Shown here piece by piece: positions 52,639-61,936 of a stretch of DNA of 64,000 bases. Where the stretch lies: assembly GCF_025398175.1 (NCBI RefSeq), contig NZ_CP099734.1, forward strand, positions 1,860,001-1,924,000, in the 5' to 3' direction. A program made the translations under genes and the position numbers. Positions within the stretch are counted from its first letter, which is position 1, and the number at the start of each line of letters is the position of its first letter. The notes under the pieces are model-generated. The model was given only the letters and a program-made list of their open reading frames with translations, searched no databases and was not told the DNA's origin. Origin of the DNA: Photobacterium sp. TY1-4 (GTDB taxonomy: Bacteria > Pseudomonadota > Gammaproteobacteria > Enterobacterales > Vibrionaceae).

Positions 52639-54042
52639 ATGGAAAAGAAACTTGGCTTGGGGGCATTAACCGCTCTGGTTATCGGCTCGATGATTGGCGC
52701 CGGCGTCTTCAGCCTTCCACAAAATATGGCCACCGTTGCCAGCCCGGCAGCAGTGATCATTGGCTGGACGATCACCGGGATCGGGATGATCTTTCTCGCG
52801 CTGGCTTTTCAATACTTATCACGACTGAAACCGGACATTACCAGTGGGGTGTTCGGCTACGCCCAAGCCGGCTTCGGTGATTTTGTCGGGTTCTGCTCCG
52901 CCTGGGGCTACTGGCTCAGTGCGATGCTGGCGAACGTTTCTTACCTGGTCATTGTCTTCAGTACCCTGGGGATGTTTTTTGATCATCCCGATCAAATCCT
53001 GTTTGGTGAAGGCAATACCTTGCTGTCCGTCATTGGCTCTTCCGTCCTGCTTTGGCTGGTCCATGCGCTGGTACTGAAAGGCGTGCAAACCGCCTCGGCG
53101 ATCAATGTTCTGACCACCATTGCCAAACTCATTCCACTGTTCCTATTCATTGTGTTTGCCTTTATTGCCTTTCGCTGGGAAACCTTTCTCTTTGATTTCA
53201 CCGGACTGCAATTTGGTGCGGAACATGATCTACTGGCTCAGGTCAAAGGCACCATGCTGATCACAGTTTGGGTCTTTATCGGGATCGAAGGCGCCGTCGT
53301 GGTGTCCAGCCGCGCCAAACACCGCAAAGATATCGGTCGAGCAACCATTCTGGGGTTACTAACCGCCCTAACAATCTATGTGCTGGTCACAGTGCTTTCC
53401 ATGGGGGTCATTTCCACCCCGACGCTCGCGACTTACCAAAATCCATCCATGGCCCGAGTGCTGACAGAAATTCTCGGCCCCTGGGGCGCTGTGCTGATTG
53501 GTTGCGGGCTGATTATTTCGGTCTGCGGCGCTTTTCTCAGTTGGACGGTTCTGGCCTCAGAAGCGCCGTATCTGGCAGCACGTGAGCATATGTTCCCACG
53601 CGCATTTCGCCGTGAAAACCAGGCCGGCAGCCCGGTGGCATCACTTCTGCTGACCAACGGGAGTGTTCAGGTCGCGCTCATTTTTGTGGCTTTCGCCGGG
53701 AGTACATACGACATACTGTTGGTGATTGCTTCCGAGATGATCCTGGTTCCTTACTTCCTGGTTGGTGCCTACACCCTGAAGCTGGCGATTCAACAAGGCG
53801 AACGCGGAGCACTGCTCTGGGTCGGGCTGGGTGCAACCCTGTACGGTGCCTGGTTACTGTATGCTTCCGGTCTGAACTATCTCTTACTTTCGGCTCTACT
53901 GTACCTGCCGGGACTGTATTTCTATATCCGGGCCAAGCGGGAACAAAACAGGGGGCTATTCACCAGAAAGGAAAAGGCAGCTGCGGGTGTGCTCACCGTC
54001 GCAGCCGGGTGTGCCGTGCTGTTGCTTTATCAGGGCATATGA
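52639..54042 (+). CDS. Arginine/ornithine-type APC antiporter (ArcD-like)
   Basis: About 467 residues from the ATG at 52639 with CCGGAA upstream. Twelve or more membrane segments; GLGALTALVIGSMIGAGVFS and LPQNMATVASPAAVIIGW are the APC substrate-site signature, and TMLITVWVFIGIEGAVVVSS the conserved segment of basic amino acid antiporters. Expected substrates are arginine, ornithine or agmatine. No arginine deiminase or decarboxylase genes are adjacent in this window. Confidence 0.85.
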   Translation: MEKKLGLGALTALVIGSMIGAGVFSLPQNMATVASPAAVIIGWTITGIGMIFLALAFQYLSRLKPDITSGVFGYAQAGFGDFVGFCSAWGYWLSAMLANVSYLVIVFSTLGMFFDHPDQILFGEGNTLLSVIGSSVLLWLVHALVLKGVQTASAINVLTTIAKLIPLFLFIVFAFIAFRWETFLFDFTGLQFGAEHDLLAQVKGTMLITVWVFIGIEGAVVVSSRAKHRKDIGRATILGLLTALTIYVLVTVLSMGVISTPTLATYQNPSMARVLTEILGPWGAVLIGCGLIISVCGAFLSWTVLASEAPYLAAREHMFPRAFRRENQAGSPVASLLLTNGSVQVALIFVAFAGSTYDILLVIASEMILVPYFLVGAYTLKLAIQQGERGALLWVGLGATLYGAWLLYASGLNYLLLSALLYLPGLYFYIRAKREQNRGLFTRKEKAAAGVLTVAAGCAVLLLYQGI

Positions 54043-54091
54043 TGCCTGAGCTCTTGGATATTCAGCACTTGGATACCCAACGCGTAGATGC

Positions 54092-54128
54092 AAACAAGCC
54101 AGCCGTCGATTCGGCTGGCTTGTTTTCA
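54092..54128. terminator. Bidirectional terminator
   Basis: AAACAAGCCAGCC and GGCTGGCTTGTTTT pair around GTCGATTC; it separates the convergent antiporter gene and the gene at 54161. Confidence 0.85.
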
Positions 54129-54160
54129 CGATTGATGCGATATCCGTCGGTTTCAACACC

Positions 54161-54565
54161 TTATTGCTCGACGAGCATCGCGCGCAGCACTTCCCCGCTC
54201 TCTGAAGCCAGAATGATCTTGCATTCTGCTCTTTCTTCAATGTAATCGAGCTGTTCGCTGTCGAGCGCGTATGGCAGGGTGATCAGCAGCTCCTGAATCC
54301 GCTCCTGCCGAGCCAGCCGAATGAGACGGATCAGATTATTGGTATCGCTGGTACTGGTGGAAAGCACTTTCAGTGCCTGCGCTTGTAGTTTTTCTGAGTC
54401 TGACAGACCCTCGGGGAGCGCAGAGGTCCAGGATACCGTCAATGATGGAATCAATGCCTTCAACGCATCAATCAATGTCAGCCGGTATTGACAGGAGGCA
54501 GATAAAAACGATGTGTAATTAAACACGACGCCACTGTCTTTTGAGATTTCAATTGGTGTATCCAT
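54161..54565 (-). CDS. Hypothetical protein, 134 residues
   Basis: From the ATG at 54565 with AGGGA upstream. The product has a helical, leucine-rich centre (YRLTLIDALKALIPSLTVSW and NNLIRLIRLARQERIQELL) and no motif that I recognise. The final strand-helix pattern (CKIILASESGEVLRAMLVEQ) suggests a compact alpha/beta fold. Confidence 0.6.
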   Translation of the reverse strand: MDTPIEISKDSGVVFNYTSFLSASCQYRLTLIDALKALIPSLTVSWTSALPEGLSDSEKLQAQALKVLSTSTSDTNNLIRLIRLARQERIQELLITLPYALDSEQLDYIEERAECKIILASESGEVLRAMLVEQ

Positions 54566-54604
54566 AACCATCCCTAAAGAAACGTGACCTCGACACACTG
54601 ACAA

Positions 54605-54985
54605 GACTCAGTATCTCACTTGGTCGGTTGCCGTCTGCTTTATACTTAAAGAACACTTCCCAACTATACGTTTTACTGGATGCTGAGGAATCTTGGATTT
54701 TAGAAAATTTGCGGTCGATCTTACTTTTGGGTCAAGAAAACCAAACACAAAATATTTAGCACACAATTGATTAACATCAAAAAAACCGTAAAAACAAAAG
54801 ATTCACCCCATTCATATTGATTTAACTTATGTTTTTTCGGCGTTGATTGCGCTGAATAAAACCACAAACACCCCCTATTCGCAAAAGAGTTTGTATAAAA
54901 CAAGACGTGTATCACGCCCGTTTCCCGATGAAATTCATCACCTTTTTCGGTCAAACCTGCAGCCAATGATGCGCCTCAGGCATCA
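54605..54985. other. AT-rich intergenic region
   Basis: Contains only weak short frames, one of which (minus strand, TTG at 54966) has a hydrophobic C-terminus but no ribosome site. I do not call a gene. Confidence 0.4.
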
Positions 54986-56224
54986 TCACTTCAGCTGGTC
55001 CACTTCGGGAAATTGATAAGATGACGGGATCACGACCACGCCCTGTTCGGAGATCTGAAACCGTGCTGCATCCTGCTTTTTGTTCACCCCGATCACGGTC
55101 CCGGCAGGAATGGTGACATGCTTATCGACAATACAATTTTCCAGGTGGGCATCTTCTTCGACCGTGACCCCTTCAAATAAAATACTGTTGATCACCACCG
55201 CGGCATTGTTCACCGAGACCCGTGGAAACAGCACCGAGTTCTGCGCCGATCCCCCGGCGATCACCACGCCATCAGAAATCATCGAGTTGATGAAGATCCC
55301 TTCATTACCGGTGGCGGACGACACTGTTCTGGCCGGCGGCAACTGTGGCTCATACGTGCGTATCGGCCAGTCTGGCTGATAGATATCCAACGGCGGCTGT
55401 ACCGCCAACAAATCCATATTGGCCTGATAGAACGCATCAAGCGTCCCGACATCGCGCCAATACGCATCCTGGCTCACCCGCCCCTCTGCACCGCCGAACT
55501 GATAGGCGTAGACACGTTCCGAATCGATCAAGCCGGGAATAATATCGTTGCCAAAGTCATGGCTGGACTGCGCATTGATCGCATCCCGCTCCAGCACCTC
55601 AACCAGCGTGTCCATCGAGAAGATATAAATGCCCATCGAGACCAGGCTTGATTGCGGTTTGTTGGGAATACAAGCAGGCTGCTCCGGCTTTTCCTGAAAC
55701 GCAATCACCTGGTTCTGTGTGTTCACTTCCATGACACCAAATGCACCGGCATCTTCACGGGGCACTTCCATGCACGCCACCGTCAGGCCAGCCTGCGTCT
55801 CTTTGTGATGCTTCAGCATCGGCGCATAGTCCATTCGGTAAATATGATCGCCGGAGAGCACCACCACATACTTCGCGCTGCTGCGCGACAACAAATACAG
55901 GTTCTGATAAATCGCATCGGCCGTGCCCTGATACCAACTTGCCCCGGTGCGCATCTGCGGCGGAACCGCGGTAATATATTCCCCCAGTTCCGGATTAAAG
56001 ACCGACCAGCCGTCCCGCAAGTGCTTCTGCAACGAGTGAGACTTATACTGAGTCAAAACCAAGATTTGCCGTAATCCGGAATGCAGACAGTTGGTCAGGG
56101 TAAAGTCGATGATGCGATATTTTCCACCGAACGGAACCGCCGGTTTTGCCCGGTTATCCGTCAGCGGTGACAGACGCTTCCCCTCTCCGCCAGCCAGAAT
56201 GACAGTCATCGTTTCATCTTTCAT
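54986..56224 (-). CDS. glgC: Glucose-1-phosphate adenylyltransferase
   Basis: A 412-residue enzyme that makes ADP-glucose, the glycogen precursor, from glucose-1-phosphate and ATP. MTVILAGGEGKRLSPLTDNR is the nucleotidyltransferase signature; HIYRMDYAPML is the catalytic region and the C-terminal left-handed beta-helix runs from about residue 300 (GNEGIFINSMISDGVVIAGG). It is not next to other glg genes here, as often in vibrios. Confidence 0.95.
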   Translation of the reverse strand: MKDETMTVILAGGEGKRLSPLTDNRAKPAVPFGGKYRIIDFTLTNCLHSGLRQILVLTQYKSHSLQKHLRDGWSVFNPELGEYITAVPPQMRTGASWYQGTADAIYQNLYLLSRSSAKYVVVLSGDHIYRMDYAPMLKHHKETQAGLTVACMEVPREDAGAFGVMEVNTQNQVIAFQEKPEQPACIPNKPQSSLVSMGIYIFSMDTLVEVLERDAINAQSSHDFGNDIIPGLIDSERVYAYQFGGAEGRVSQDAYWRDVGTLDAFYQANMDLLAVQPPLDIYQPDWPIRTYEPQLPPARTVSSATGNEGIFINSMISDGVVIAGGSAQNSVLFPRVSVNNAAVVINSILFEGVTVEEDAHLENCIVDKHVTIPAGTVIGVNKKQDAARFQISEQGVVVIPSSYQFPEVDQLK

Positions 56225-56561
56225 CAGACATCCCCTGTATCGTCAATCAATGTTCCGTGTTCAACCATGGCCCGACAGCCCGCCAACTCTCTCAAGCCGT
56301 ATCCTGTGCTATAGAGCATCCAGCAATTATCAGGCCAACTCGATTAACGGATGCGCATCAGCCCCCGAAGTTGACATCCAGCGCCCGGATAGCCGGTGTC
56401 CGCCCGCATCCGGCGACGGCTATCACACTTCGATTCCGATCAACCTCCAAACCTTGTCGGCTCAAAGCGCCTTTATTCACAACCGAACCTGAAACCGCAG
56501 CGCACCAAACAGGTGCAGCCCCGCGCAGATGCACCAACTTCATCCGTCCCGGCCAGAAAAC
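56225..56561. other. Intergenic region between glgC and phnX
   Basis: No gene, repeat or RNA-like structure seen; it holds the upstream region of glgC. Confidence 0.4.
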
Positions 56562-56602
56562 AAAAAAGCCTTTGCACCATCATCATGCAAAGGCTTTTTG
56601 AG
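56562..56602 (-). terminator. Terminator of the phn catabolic operon
   Basis: AAAAAAGCCTTTGCA and TGCAAAGGCTTTTT form a long stem; T-rich on the minus strand after phnX. Confidence 0.85.
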
Positions 56603-56645
56603 TCTAGTCGGGAATGCTCAGTATTGAGATGAAATCACAGGTCTT

Positions 56646-57455
56646 TTACGGGCGTTCACCGTTTGCCAGACGTTGCTCAATGTCGGCAATAACCGCAGGC
56701 AAATCCGCAATGGTATCAATCTGGTAATGAGCACCCGAGTGCGCAAAGGCATCCTGTGCTTTCACCCGAGCCGCCGCCAGCGTTGCTTCATCCGCCACTT
56801 CAAACTCAGCCTGGGTCAGGCCCGCTTCATTGCCAGACAGCAGCAAGGCAACCGTCCACATCCCGGCATTCAAGCCTTCCGTGATCCCCGGCACCGAGTC
56901 GTCCACTTTCACACAGGCTTTCACATCGCTCACCGCCAGTTCCAGCATGTTTTGCAGCAACATATAAGGCGCCGGGCGGCCACCCGCTTTCAGATCATCG
57001 GTGGCAACCGCACAATCCGGGCTGTAACCATTGGCTTTGGCTGCCGGGAGCAACGCATCCAGCACCACACGCGGATAACCGGTACATGAGCCGATTTTCA
57101 GCCCCTGCGCGCGTAAGCCATCGATCACGGCTTTCGCTCCGGGGATCAAATCCGCATGCTCGCCGACTTTCTTCACCTGCAGCGGCATGAAAGTCTGGTA
57201 GATTTTATCAATGTCTTCGTTTTGCATCGGGCGACCAAATTTGGTTTCCCAGCGCGCCGCGACTTCCGGCAGTTCGCCCACAGCTTTGATATGATCCCAC
57301 TTACCCAGACCCATCGGAACCCGGGCTTCTTCCAGGCTGATCGCAAAATCATATTCGCGCTTAAATGCTTCGACAAAAATGGTGGTCGGGGCAAAAGAGC
57401 CGAAATCGACCACAGTGCCGGCCCAGTCAAACATAACCGCTTGTAAATGTTGCAT
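56646..57455 (-). CDS. phnX: Phosphonoacetaldehyde hydrolase (phosphonatase)
   Basis: 269 residues from the ATG at 57455 with GAGGAG upstream; the frame from 57605 is a spurious extension. VMFDWAGTVVDFGSFAP is the HAD nucleophile motif, EARVPMGLGKWDHIKAV holds the Schiff-base lysine region of the cap, and GSCTGYPRVV and KVDDSVPGI the other HAD motifs. It splits phosphonoacetaldehyde into acetaldehyde and phosphate, the final step of 2-aminoethylphosphonate use. Third gene of the operon. Confidence 0.95.
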   Translation of the reverse strand: MQHLQAVMFDWAGTVVDFGSFAPTTIFVEAFKREYDFAISLEEARVPMGLGKWDHIKAVGELPEVAARWETKFGRPMQNEDIDKIYQTFMPLQVKKVGEHADLIPGAKAVIDGLRAQGLKIGSCTGYPRVVLDALLPAAKANGYSPDCAVATDDLKAGGRPAPYMLLQNMLELAVSDVKACVKVDDSVPGITEGLNAGMWTVALLLSGNEAGLTQAEFEVADEATLAAARVKAQDAFAHSGAHYQIDTIADLPAVIADIEQRLANGERP

Positions 57456-57543
57456 CTGATGTCTCCTCATCCTTCGTAAAGATGTGCCACGTTCTGCGTC
57501 TGCGCTAACCGGCACACCCGAGTCATTGTTGTTGTGGTTCAAA

Positions 57544-58944
57544 TTAGTTTCTGGCAGCGTCGGCTTCACCAATTGCCTGCTCGACGATATCCAACGCCCG
57601 GGCAAGGGCGTCGCGACTGATAATCAGAGGAGGACTTAGCTGTAAGACGTTACCCTGTGACACCTTAAAGCTCAGCCCCAGCGCCAGACAGCGATACATC
57701 ACCTGCTCGGCAGCCGCTAAAGCGCGTTCTTTCGTGTCCCGATCAGTGACCAGCTCAATCCCCCACAACAGACCCATGCCACGCACATCACCGATCAGGG
57801 AGAATTTCTCTTGCATGTGCATCAACCGCTCGCGGACATACATCTCATCGGCTTTGACCTTATCGAGCAGGCACTCCTGCTCAATCACCTCAATCGTCGC
57901 CAGCGCGGCAGCGCAACAAACCGGGCTTTTCTCGTGGGTGTAATGTCCCAGTGAAACCTGTGAAGCAGTGTTGTATCGATCTTTGGTCAGCAGCGCAGCC
58001 AGCGGGACGACTCCGCCGCCCAGGCCTTTACCGATACACAGAATATCGGGCTCAATACCGAACGCCTGGTGGGTAAACCAATGGCCGGTGCGTCCCATGC
58101 CATTGGGAATATCATCCATGATCAGCAGCACATTGTGCCGATCGCAAATCTCCCGTACCCGCTGCCAATAAGCCCGGCTGGGCACCTGAACGTCTGTATT
58201 GCGAATACCTTCGGCGATAAACGCGCCGATCCCGCCTTCTTTTTCAATCACATACTCAAGATAGTCGGCGTAGTGAACATCGCTGCCGTCCGGGGAAGGC
58301 AAGGCTCCGCGATAGCTGACAGCCGGTGGGATCCGCTCCACCCCGGCCATCAACGGCCCCATCCCCTCACGGAAACAGGCTTCGCCGCCGACCGAAATCG
58401 CATCCATTGAGGCGCCATGAAACGAATCCCACAGCGACACCACCTTGGCATTACCAGTGACAAAACGCGCCAGCTTGAGCGCCATGCCAATCACTGACGT
58501 GCCTCCCGGCGCAAACAACACCCGGTTCAGCTCCCCTCCGGCAATTTCGGTTAAACGGCGGGCACAATCGATCGCCGTCTGATTGGTAAAGCGCCGCGGA
58601 GCGAAGGGCAAAGTGGCCAACTGTTGCTGCACCCGTTCAACCACATGCGGATGACCGTAGCCCAGCTGATGGACGTTGTTGCCGTGAAAGTCCATATAGC
58701 GCTTGCCGGCCGCATCTTCGAGATAGATCCCCTGCGCGCCCACCAGCGCATCCAGACACGGAGTCGACATTGCTTGGTGGAGAAAATAACGGCTGTCCTC
58801 AACCAGCATGGCACGGGTATTTTCATCAGCAATGGTCTGGTTCCAGGCCGCGCGCGCCAGGGAGGTATTGGTATCCCCTTCGCTGCGCAGGGATTGCTCG
58901 GACAAGCCCGGTCGGTCGGGCTCGTTCATCGGCAAAAAACTCAT
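57544..58944 (-). CDS. pbfA: (R)-1-hydroxy-2-aminoethylphosphonate ammonia-lyase (PbfA-type class III PLP enzyme)
   Basis: A 466-residue class III aminotransferase-fold protein. [38 protein letters not shown] (PLP aspartate) and [20 protein letters not shown] (PLP lysine) are the family motifs. Between phnW and phnX, this gene type (PbfA, shown in Vibrio splendidus) turns (R)-1-hydroxy-2-aminoethylphosphonate into phosphonoacetaldehyde, so hydroxylated AEP enters the same route. It overlaps phnW by 4 bp. Assignment rests on context and overall match. Confidence 0.85.
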   Translation of the reverse strand: MSFLPMNEPDRPGLSEQSLRSEGDTNTSLARAAWNQTIADENTRAMLVEDSRYFLHQAMSTPCLDALVGAQGIYLEDAAGKRYMDFHGNNVHQLGYGHPHVVERVQQQLATLPFAPRRFTNQTAIDCARRLTEIAGGELNRVLFAPGGTSVIGMALKLARFVTGNAKVVSLWDSFHGASMDAISVGGEACFREGMGPLMAGVERIPPAVSYRGALPSPDGSDVHYADYLEYVIEKEGGIGAFIAEGIRNTDVQVPSRAYWQRVREICDRHNVLLIMDDIPNGMGRTGHWFTHQAFGIEPDILCIGKGLGGGVVPLAALLTKDRYNTASQVSLGHYTHEKSPVCCAAALATIEVIEQECLLDKVKADEMYVRERLMHMQEKFSLIGDVRGMGLLWGIELVTDRDTKERALAAAEQVMYRCLALGLSFKVSQGNVLQLSPPLIISRDALARALDIVEQAIGEADAARN

Positions 58945-60095
58945 GCCTGAGGCTCCTGCGTCCCGGCTGCAATGCTGCTCTCAGCATCATGCTGCCAATA
59001 CATGGCGGTGCCAATGGCATCAATCAGGCGATGGATATCCTGGTTGTAAACTTCGCCGATATTGCCGATCCGGAAGCAGTCTGCATTGGAGACTTTCCCC
59101 GGATAAATCACGAAGCCCTTTTCTTTCAGCAGGTGATAAAAGGTTTTGAAGTCATAGTCCGGATGCGCCGGTGAATAAAATGACGTAATAATCGGTGAGT
59201 GTAGCGATTTATCAAGCAGACAGCGGAACCCCAAACGTTCCATCCCATCGACCAGAATTTGCTGATTGCTGTGATAACGCGCATAACGGGCTTCCACGCC
59301 CCCTTCCGCCAACAGTTCCTGCAGTGCCTGGTGAAAAGCACGTACAGTATGGGTCGGTGATGTGAAGCGCCATTTTCCGTGATTTTTTTCCATGCACTGC
59401 CACTGATCATACAGATCCAGCGTCAGCGAACGGGCACGGCCCTGACATTGTTCCAGCTCCGCTTGTTTGGCCAGGACAAAACCAAATCCCGGAACGCCCT
59501 GGATGCATTTGTTGGCGGAGCTGATCAGAAAGTCGATCCCCAGCGCACCAACATCCAGCGGGATCCCGCCAAAGCTGGACATCGCATCGAGGATCATCAC
59601 TTTGCCGTGCGCTTTCACCAACTCACACACCGGTACGACCGGGTTCAGCATGCCCGTCGTGGTTTCGCAATGCACCATGGCCACGTGGGTAATGGCCGGG
59701 TCTTCGGCCAGAATATTCTCCAGCGCCTGCATGTCCGGTTGCGCCACTTCACCCAGCTCAACAATATGGTGCGCAATATTCAGGTATTGGGCAATCTGAC
59801 CGATCCGCTCGCCGTAGGCCCCATTGTTGATCACCAGCAGTTTGCCATCGGCCGGGATCACCGAGCCGATCGTCGCTTCCACCGCGGCGGTACCGCTGCC
59901 CTGCATCAGCACACAGGTATAGCCATCCTGAGCTGTCGCCAAGGCAACGAGTTGCTGGCGAATCACCTCAACAATGCCTTTGTTATAGTCATCATCCCAG
60001 GTACACCAGTCTTTCAGCATCGCCTCACGCACGGTACGGCTGGTGGATAATGGGCCCGGGGTCAGCAGCAAGTATTGATTTTCTACAGTTTCCAT
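58941..60095 (-). CDS. phnW: 2-aminoethylphosphonate--pyruvate transaminase
   Basis: 384 residues from the ATG at 60095. [20 protein letters not shown] and the class V motif [20 protein letters not shown] (PLP lysine) identify PhnW, which moves the amino group of AEP to pyruvate, giving phosphonoacetaldehyde and alanine. First gene of the phnW-pbfA-phnX operon; a 12-bp palindrome-like operator lies 17 bases before its start codon. Confidence 0.94.
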   Translation of the reverse strand: METVENQYLLLTPGPLSTSRTVREAMLKDWCTWDDDYNKGIVEVIRQQLVALATAQDGYTCVLMQGSGTAAVEATIGSVIPADGKLLVINNGAYGERIGQIAQYLNIAHHIVELGEVAQPDMQALENILAEDPAITHVAMVHCETTTGMLNPVVPVCELVKAHGKVMILDAMSSFGGIPLDVGALGIDFLISSANKCIQGVPGFGFVLAKQAELEQCQGRARSLTLDLYDQWQCMEKNHGKWRFTSPTHTVRAFHQALQELLAEGGVEARYARYHSNQQILVDGMERLGFRCLLDKSLHSPIITSFYSPAHPDYDFKTFYHLLKEKGFVIYPGKVSNADCFRIGNIGEVYNQDIHRLIDAIGTAMYWQHDAESSIAAGTQEPQA

Positions 60096-60111
60096 CTTTT
60101 GATTCTCATTC

Positions 60112-60123
60112 TGGACTATACCA
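60112..60123 (-). promoter_or_regulatory. Predicted regulator-binding site before phnW
   Basis: TGGACTATACCA has the right half ATACCA and the outer TGG of the near-identical sites at 60329 (TGGTACATACCA) and 61907 (TGGTATATACCA). It lies 17 bases upstream of the phnW start codon, where a repressor could block the promoter or leader. A GntR-type PhnR is a likely ligand by analogy. Confidence 0.55.
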
Positions 60124-60328
60124 ATTTGACAAAAACTATAGCGAGCCAAGTGAATTGCTGTAAATCCCCCCACCGTAGACTTAATAAAACTTTCATAAAC
60201 GGCAGTGAATGACCCAAACATGAACAGCATGTCGCAATTAACAACTCACATAACTGTTAGCAAACTGACATCTGAAAATCATTGAATTGTCATAATTGCT
60301 CCCTAGCATCTTCCATGTCGAACCAATC

Positions 60329-60340
60329 TGGTACATACCA
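60329..60340 (+). promoter_or_regulatory. Predicted regulator-binding site before the AEP-binding protein gene
   Basis: TGGTACATACCA, an imperfect palindrome, 23 bases before the start codon at 60364. Matches the site before phnT in 11 of 12 positions. Confidence 0.65.
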
Positions 60341-60363
60341 AAAATACTCATGGAGAATGAACA

Positions 60364-61377
60364 ATGAAGCACCGTTGGATGATTGCGCCTCTGACTGCGA
60401 TTGCCGCCCTATCTGCGACCTCGGCGTTTGCCGCTGAGGAACTGACGGTTTACACCGCCTACGAAACAGACATGCTGGCCAAGTTCAAAAATGGATTTGA
60501 AAAAGCCAATCCGGATATCAAAATCAAATGGGTTCGTGACTCAACCGGGATCATGACCGCCAAGCTGTTGGCTGAAAAAGCCAACCCGCGCGCCGATGTG
60601 GTTTGGGGCCTGGCTGGCTCTTCAATGGCCCTGCTGAAAGATGAAGGGATCCTGAAGCCTTATACGCCAGCCGGTCTGGATCAAATCCGCCCGAATCTGA
60701 TTGACCCGGAGCAGGACAAAGCCTGGTTCGGCAACGACGCCTTCTTCAACGCGGTCTGCTTTAACGAAATGGTTGCCAAAGCACAGGGGCTGCCGAAACC
60801 GGAAAGCTGGCAGGATCTGCTGAAACCTGTCTATAAAGGCCATATCGCCATGCCGAACCCGGCCTCTTCCGGCACCGGCTATATGCAGGTTTCCGCCTGG
60901 ATGCAGTCGATGGGTGACGATGCGGCCTGGGACTACATGGAAAAACTGGATAAGAATATTGCCCACTATACTCACTCGGGCTCCAAGCCTTGTGTTCAGG
61001 CCGGGATGGGTGAAGTGGCGATCGGTATTTCCATGGCGATCCGTGGCGCGAAACTGAAAACCCAGGGCGCACCGATTGATATCATCATGCCGACCGGCGG
61101 TGTGGGCTGGGAATCGGAAGCTGTGGGCCTGGTGAACACTAAATCGGATGCGGCGAAGCGCCTGGTTGACTGGTCATTGTCGAAAGAAGCCAATCATTTG
61201 TACAACGCCTTCTACCCGGTAGTCGGCCACAAAGCGGTTAACAAGCCGGTGAAAAACTATCCGGATGTCGAAAGTGCCATGGTGAAAATGGATTTCTCGA
61301 AAATGGCGGTCAGTCGTCAGGACGTGCTGAAAACCTGGTCTGCCAAGTTTGACGCCAAATCTGAGCCACGCTCGTAA
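60364..61377 (+). CDS. phnS: 2-aminoethylphosphonate ABC transporter substrate-binding protein
   Basis: A 337-residue periplasmic protein with signal peptide (AALSATSAFAA). The ELTVYTAYETDMLAKFKNGF start, the NPASSGTGYMQVSAWMQSMG segment and GVGWESEAVGLVNT match the iron/phosphonate-type binding proteins annotated as putative AEP-binding (PhnS). It is divergent from phnW and shares the operator motif. GGAGAA lies before the ATG. Confidence 0.88.
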   Translation: MKHRWMIAPLTAIAALSATSAFAAEELTVYTAYETDMLAKFKNGFEKANPDIKIKWVRDSTGIMTAKLLAEKANPRADVVWGLAGSSMALLKDEGILKPYTPAGLDQIRPNLIDPEQDKAWFGNDAFFNAVCFNEMVAKAQGLPKPESWQDLLKPVYKGHIAMPNPASSGTGYMQVSAWMQSMGDDAAWDYMEKLDKNIAHYTHSGSKPCVQAGMGEVAIGISMAIRGAKLKTQGAPIDIIMPTGGVGWESEAVGLVNTKSDAAKRLVDWSLSKEANHLYNAFYPVVGHKAVNKPVKNYPDVESAMVKMDFSKMAVSRQDVLKTWSAKFDAKSEPRS

Positions 61378-61420
61378 GGGTCAGTAAAACCGGTGTGACG
61401 TGAGCACAAGAAACAAGAAA

Positions 61421-61452
61421 GAGTGATGGTGAACCGCCATCACTCTTTTTGT
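61421..61452 (+). terminator. Rho-independent terminator after phnS
   Basis: GAGTGATGG and CCATCACTC form a 9-bp stem around TGAACCG and end in TTTTTG. It separates phnS from the ATPase gene. Confidence 0.9.
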
Positions 61453-61534
61453 ATCTCAATCTGAATAGATGTCAGGGTAAATTTTGAAAGAAAAAGTCCC
61501 CAAAGTTGATTCGGATTGATCAATCTGCATCCCG

Positions 61535-61693
61535 CTAGTGCTGCTTTTCGTGCAGGGTCGCCTCTTCGTTTTCGGGCAGCACCGCTTGCTCTTGCTGCTC
61601 CCACCTCGCATCCAGTACCGCCAGTTCCTTCTTCATTTCCGACAACTCACGTTCCATATACGAAATATTTCGAATCAGCATTTTCCTTTCCAT
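61535..61693 (-). CDS. Small coiled-coil protein, 52 residues
   Basis: An ATG frame with AAGGAATAAG upstream on the strand opposite to phnS and phnT. The product (MERKMLIRNISYMEREL then SEMKKELAVLDARWEQQEQ, ending HEKQH) is a charged coiled coil. I do not recognise the family. The start site is good, which makes it more likely than the other short frames here. Confidence 0.45.
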   Translation of the reverse strand: MERKMLIRNISYMERELSEMKKELAVLDARWEQQEQAVLPENEEATLHEKQH

Positions 61694-61904
61694 CACTTAT
61701 TCCTTATTAGATTAAGCTCATGTGGATGGTAGCAAATTGAATGGATTAAAACGCGGCTCTCTATTCAATAATCTTTTTTCACGCCAAGTAAAAAAAGTTC
61801 ATTCAGGTCAAGTTAAGTATTGACCCGATGACAGAAATTTACCACCAGGAGTGTCTTTATTTCGTCAAACAGCTGTCATTGAAGTGTAACTGTCCGCGCG
61901 TATG

Positions 61905-61920
61905 TTTGGTATATACCAAA
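61905..61920 (+). promoter_or_regulatory. Predicted regulator-binding site before phnT
   Basis: TTTGGTATATACCAAA is a perfect 16-bp palindrome, 16 bases before the start codon at 61937. Its core TGGTATATACCA is shared with the sites before phnS and phnW. Confidence 0.75.
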
Positions 61921-61936
61921 CAAATCGAGCACTCCC

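Noticed and set aside
54721..54966. Minus-strand 81-codon frame with a hydrophobic C-terminus
   Set aside because: It starts at a TTG with no ribosome site, has no family resemblance, and lies in a low-GC intergenic stretch where such frames are expected by chance.
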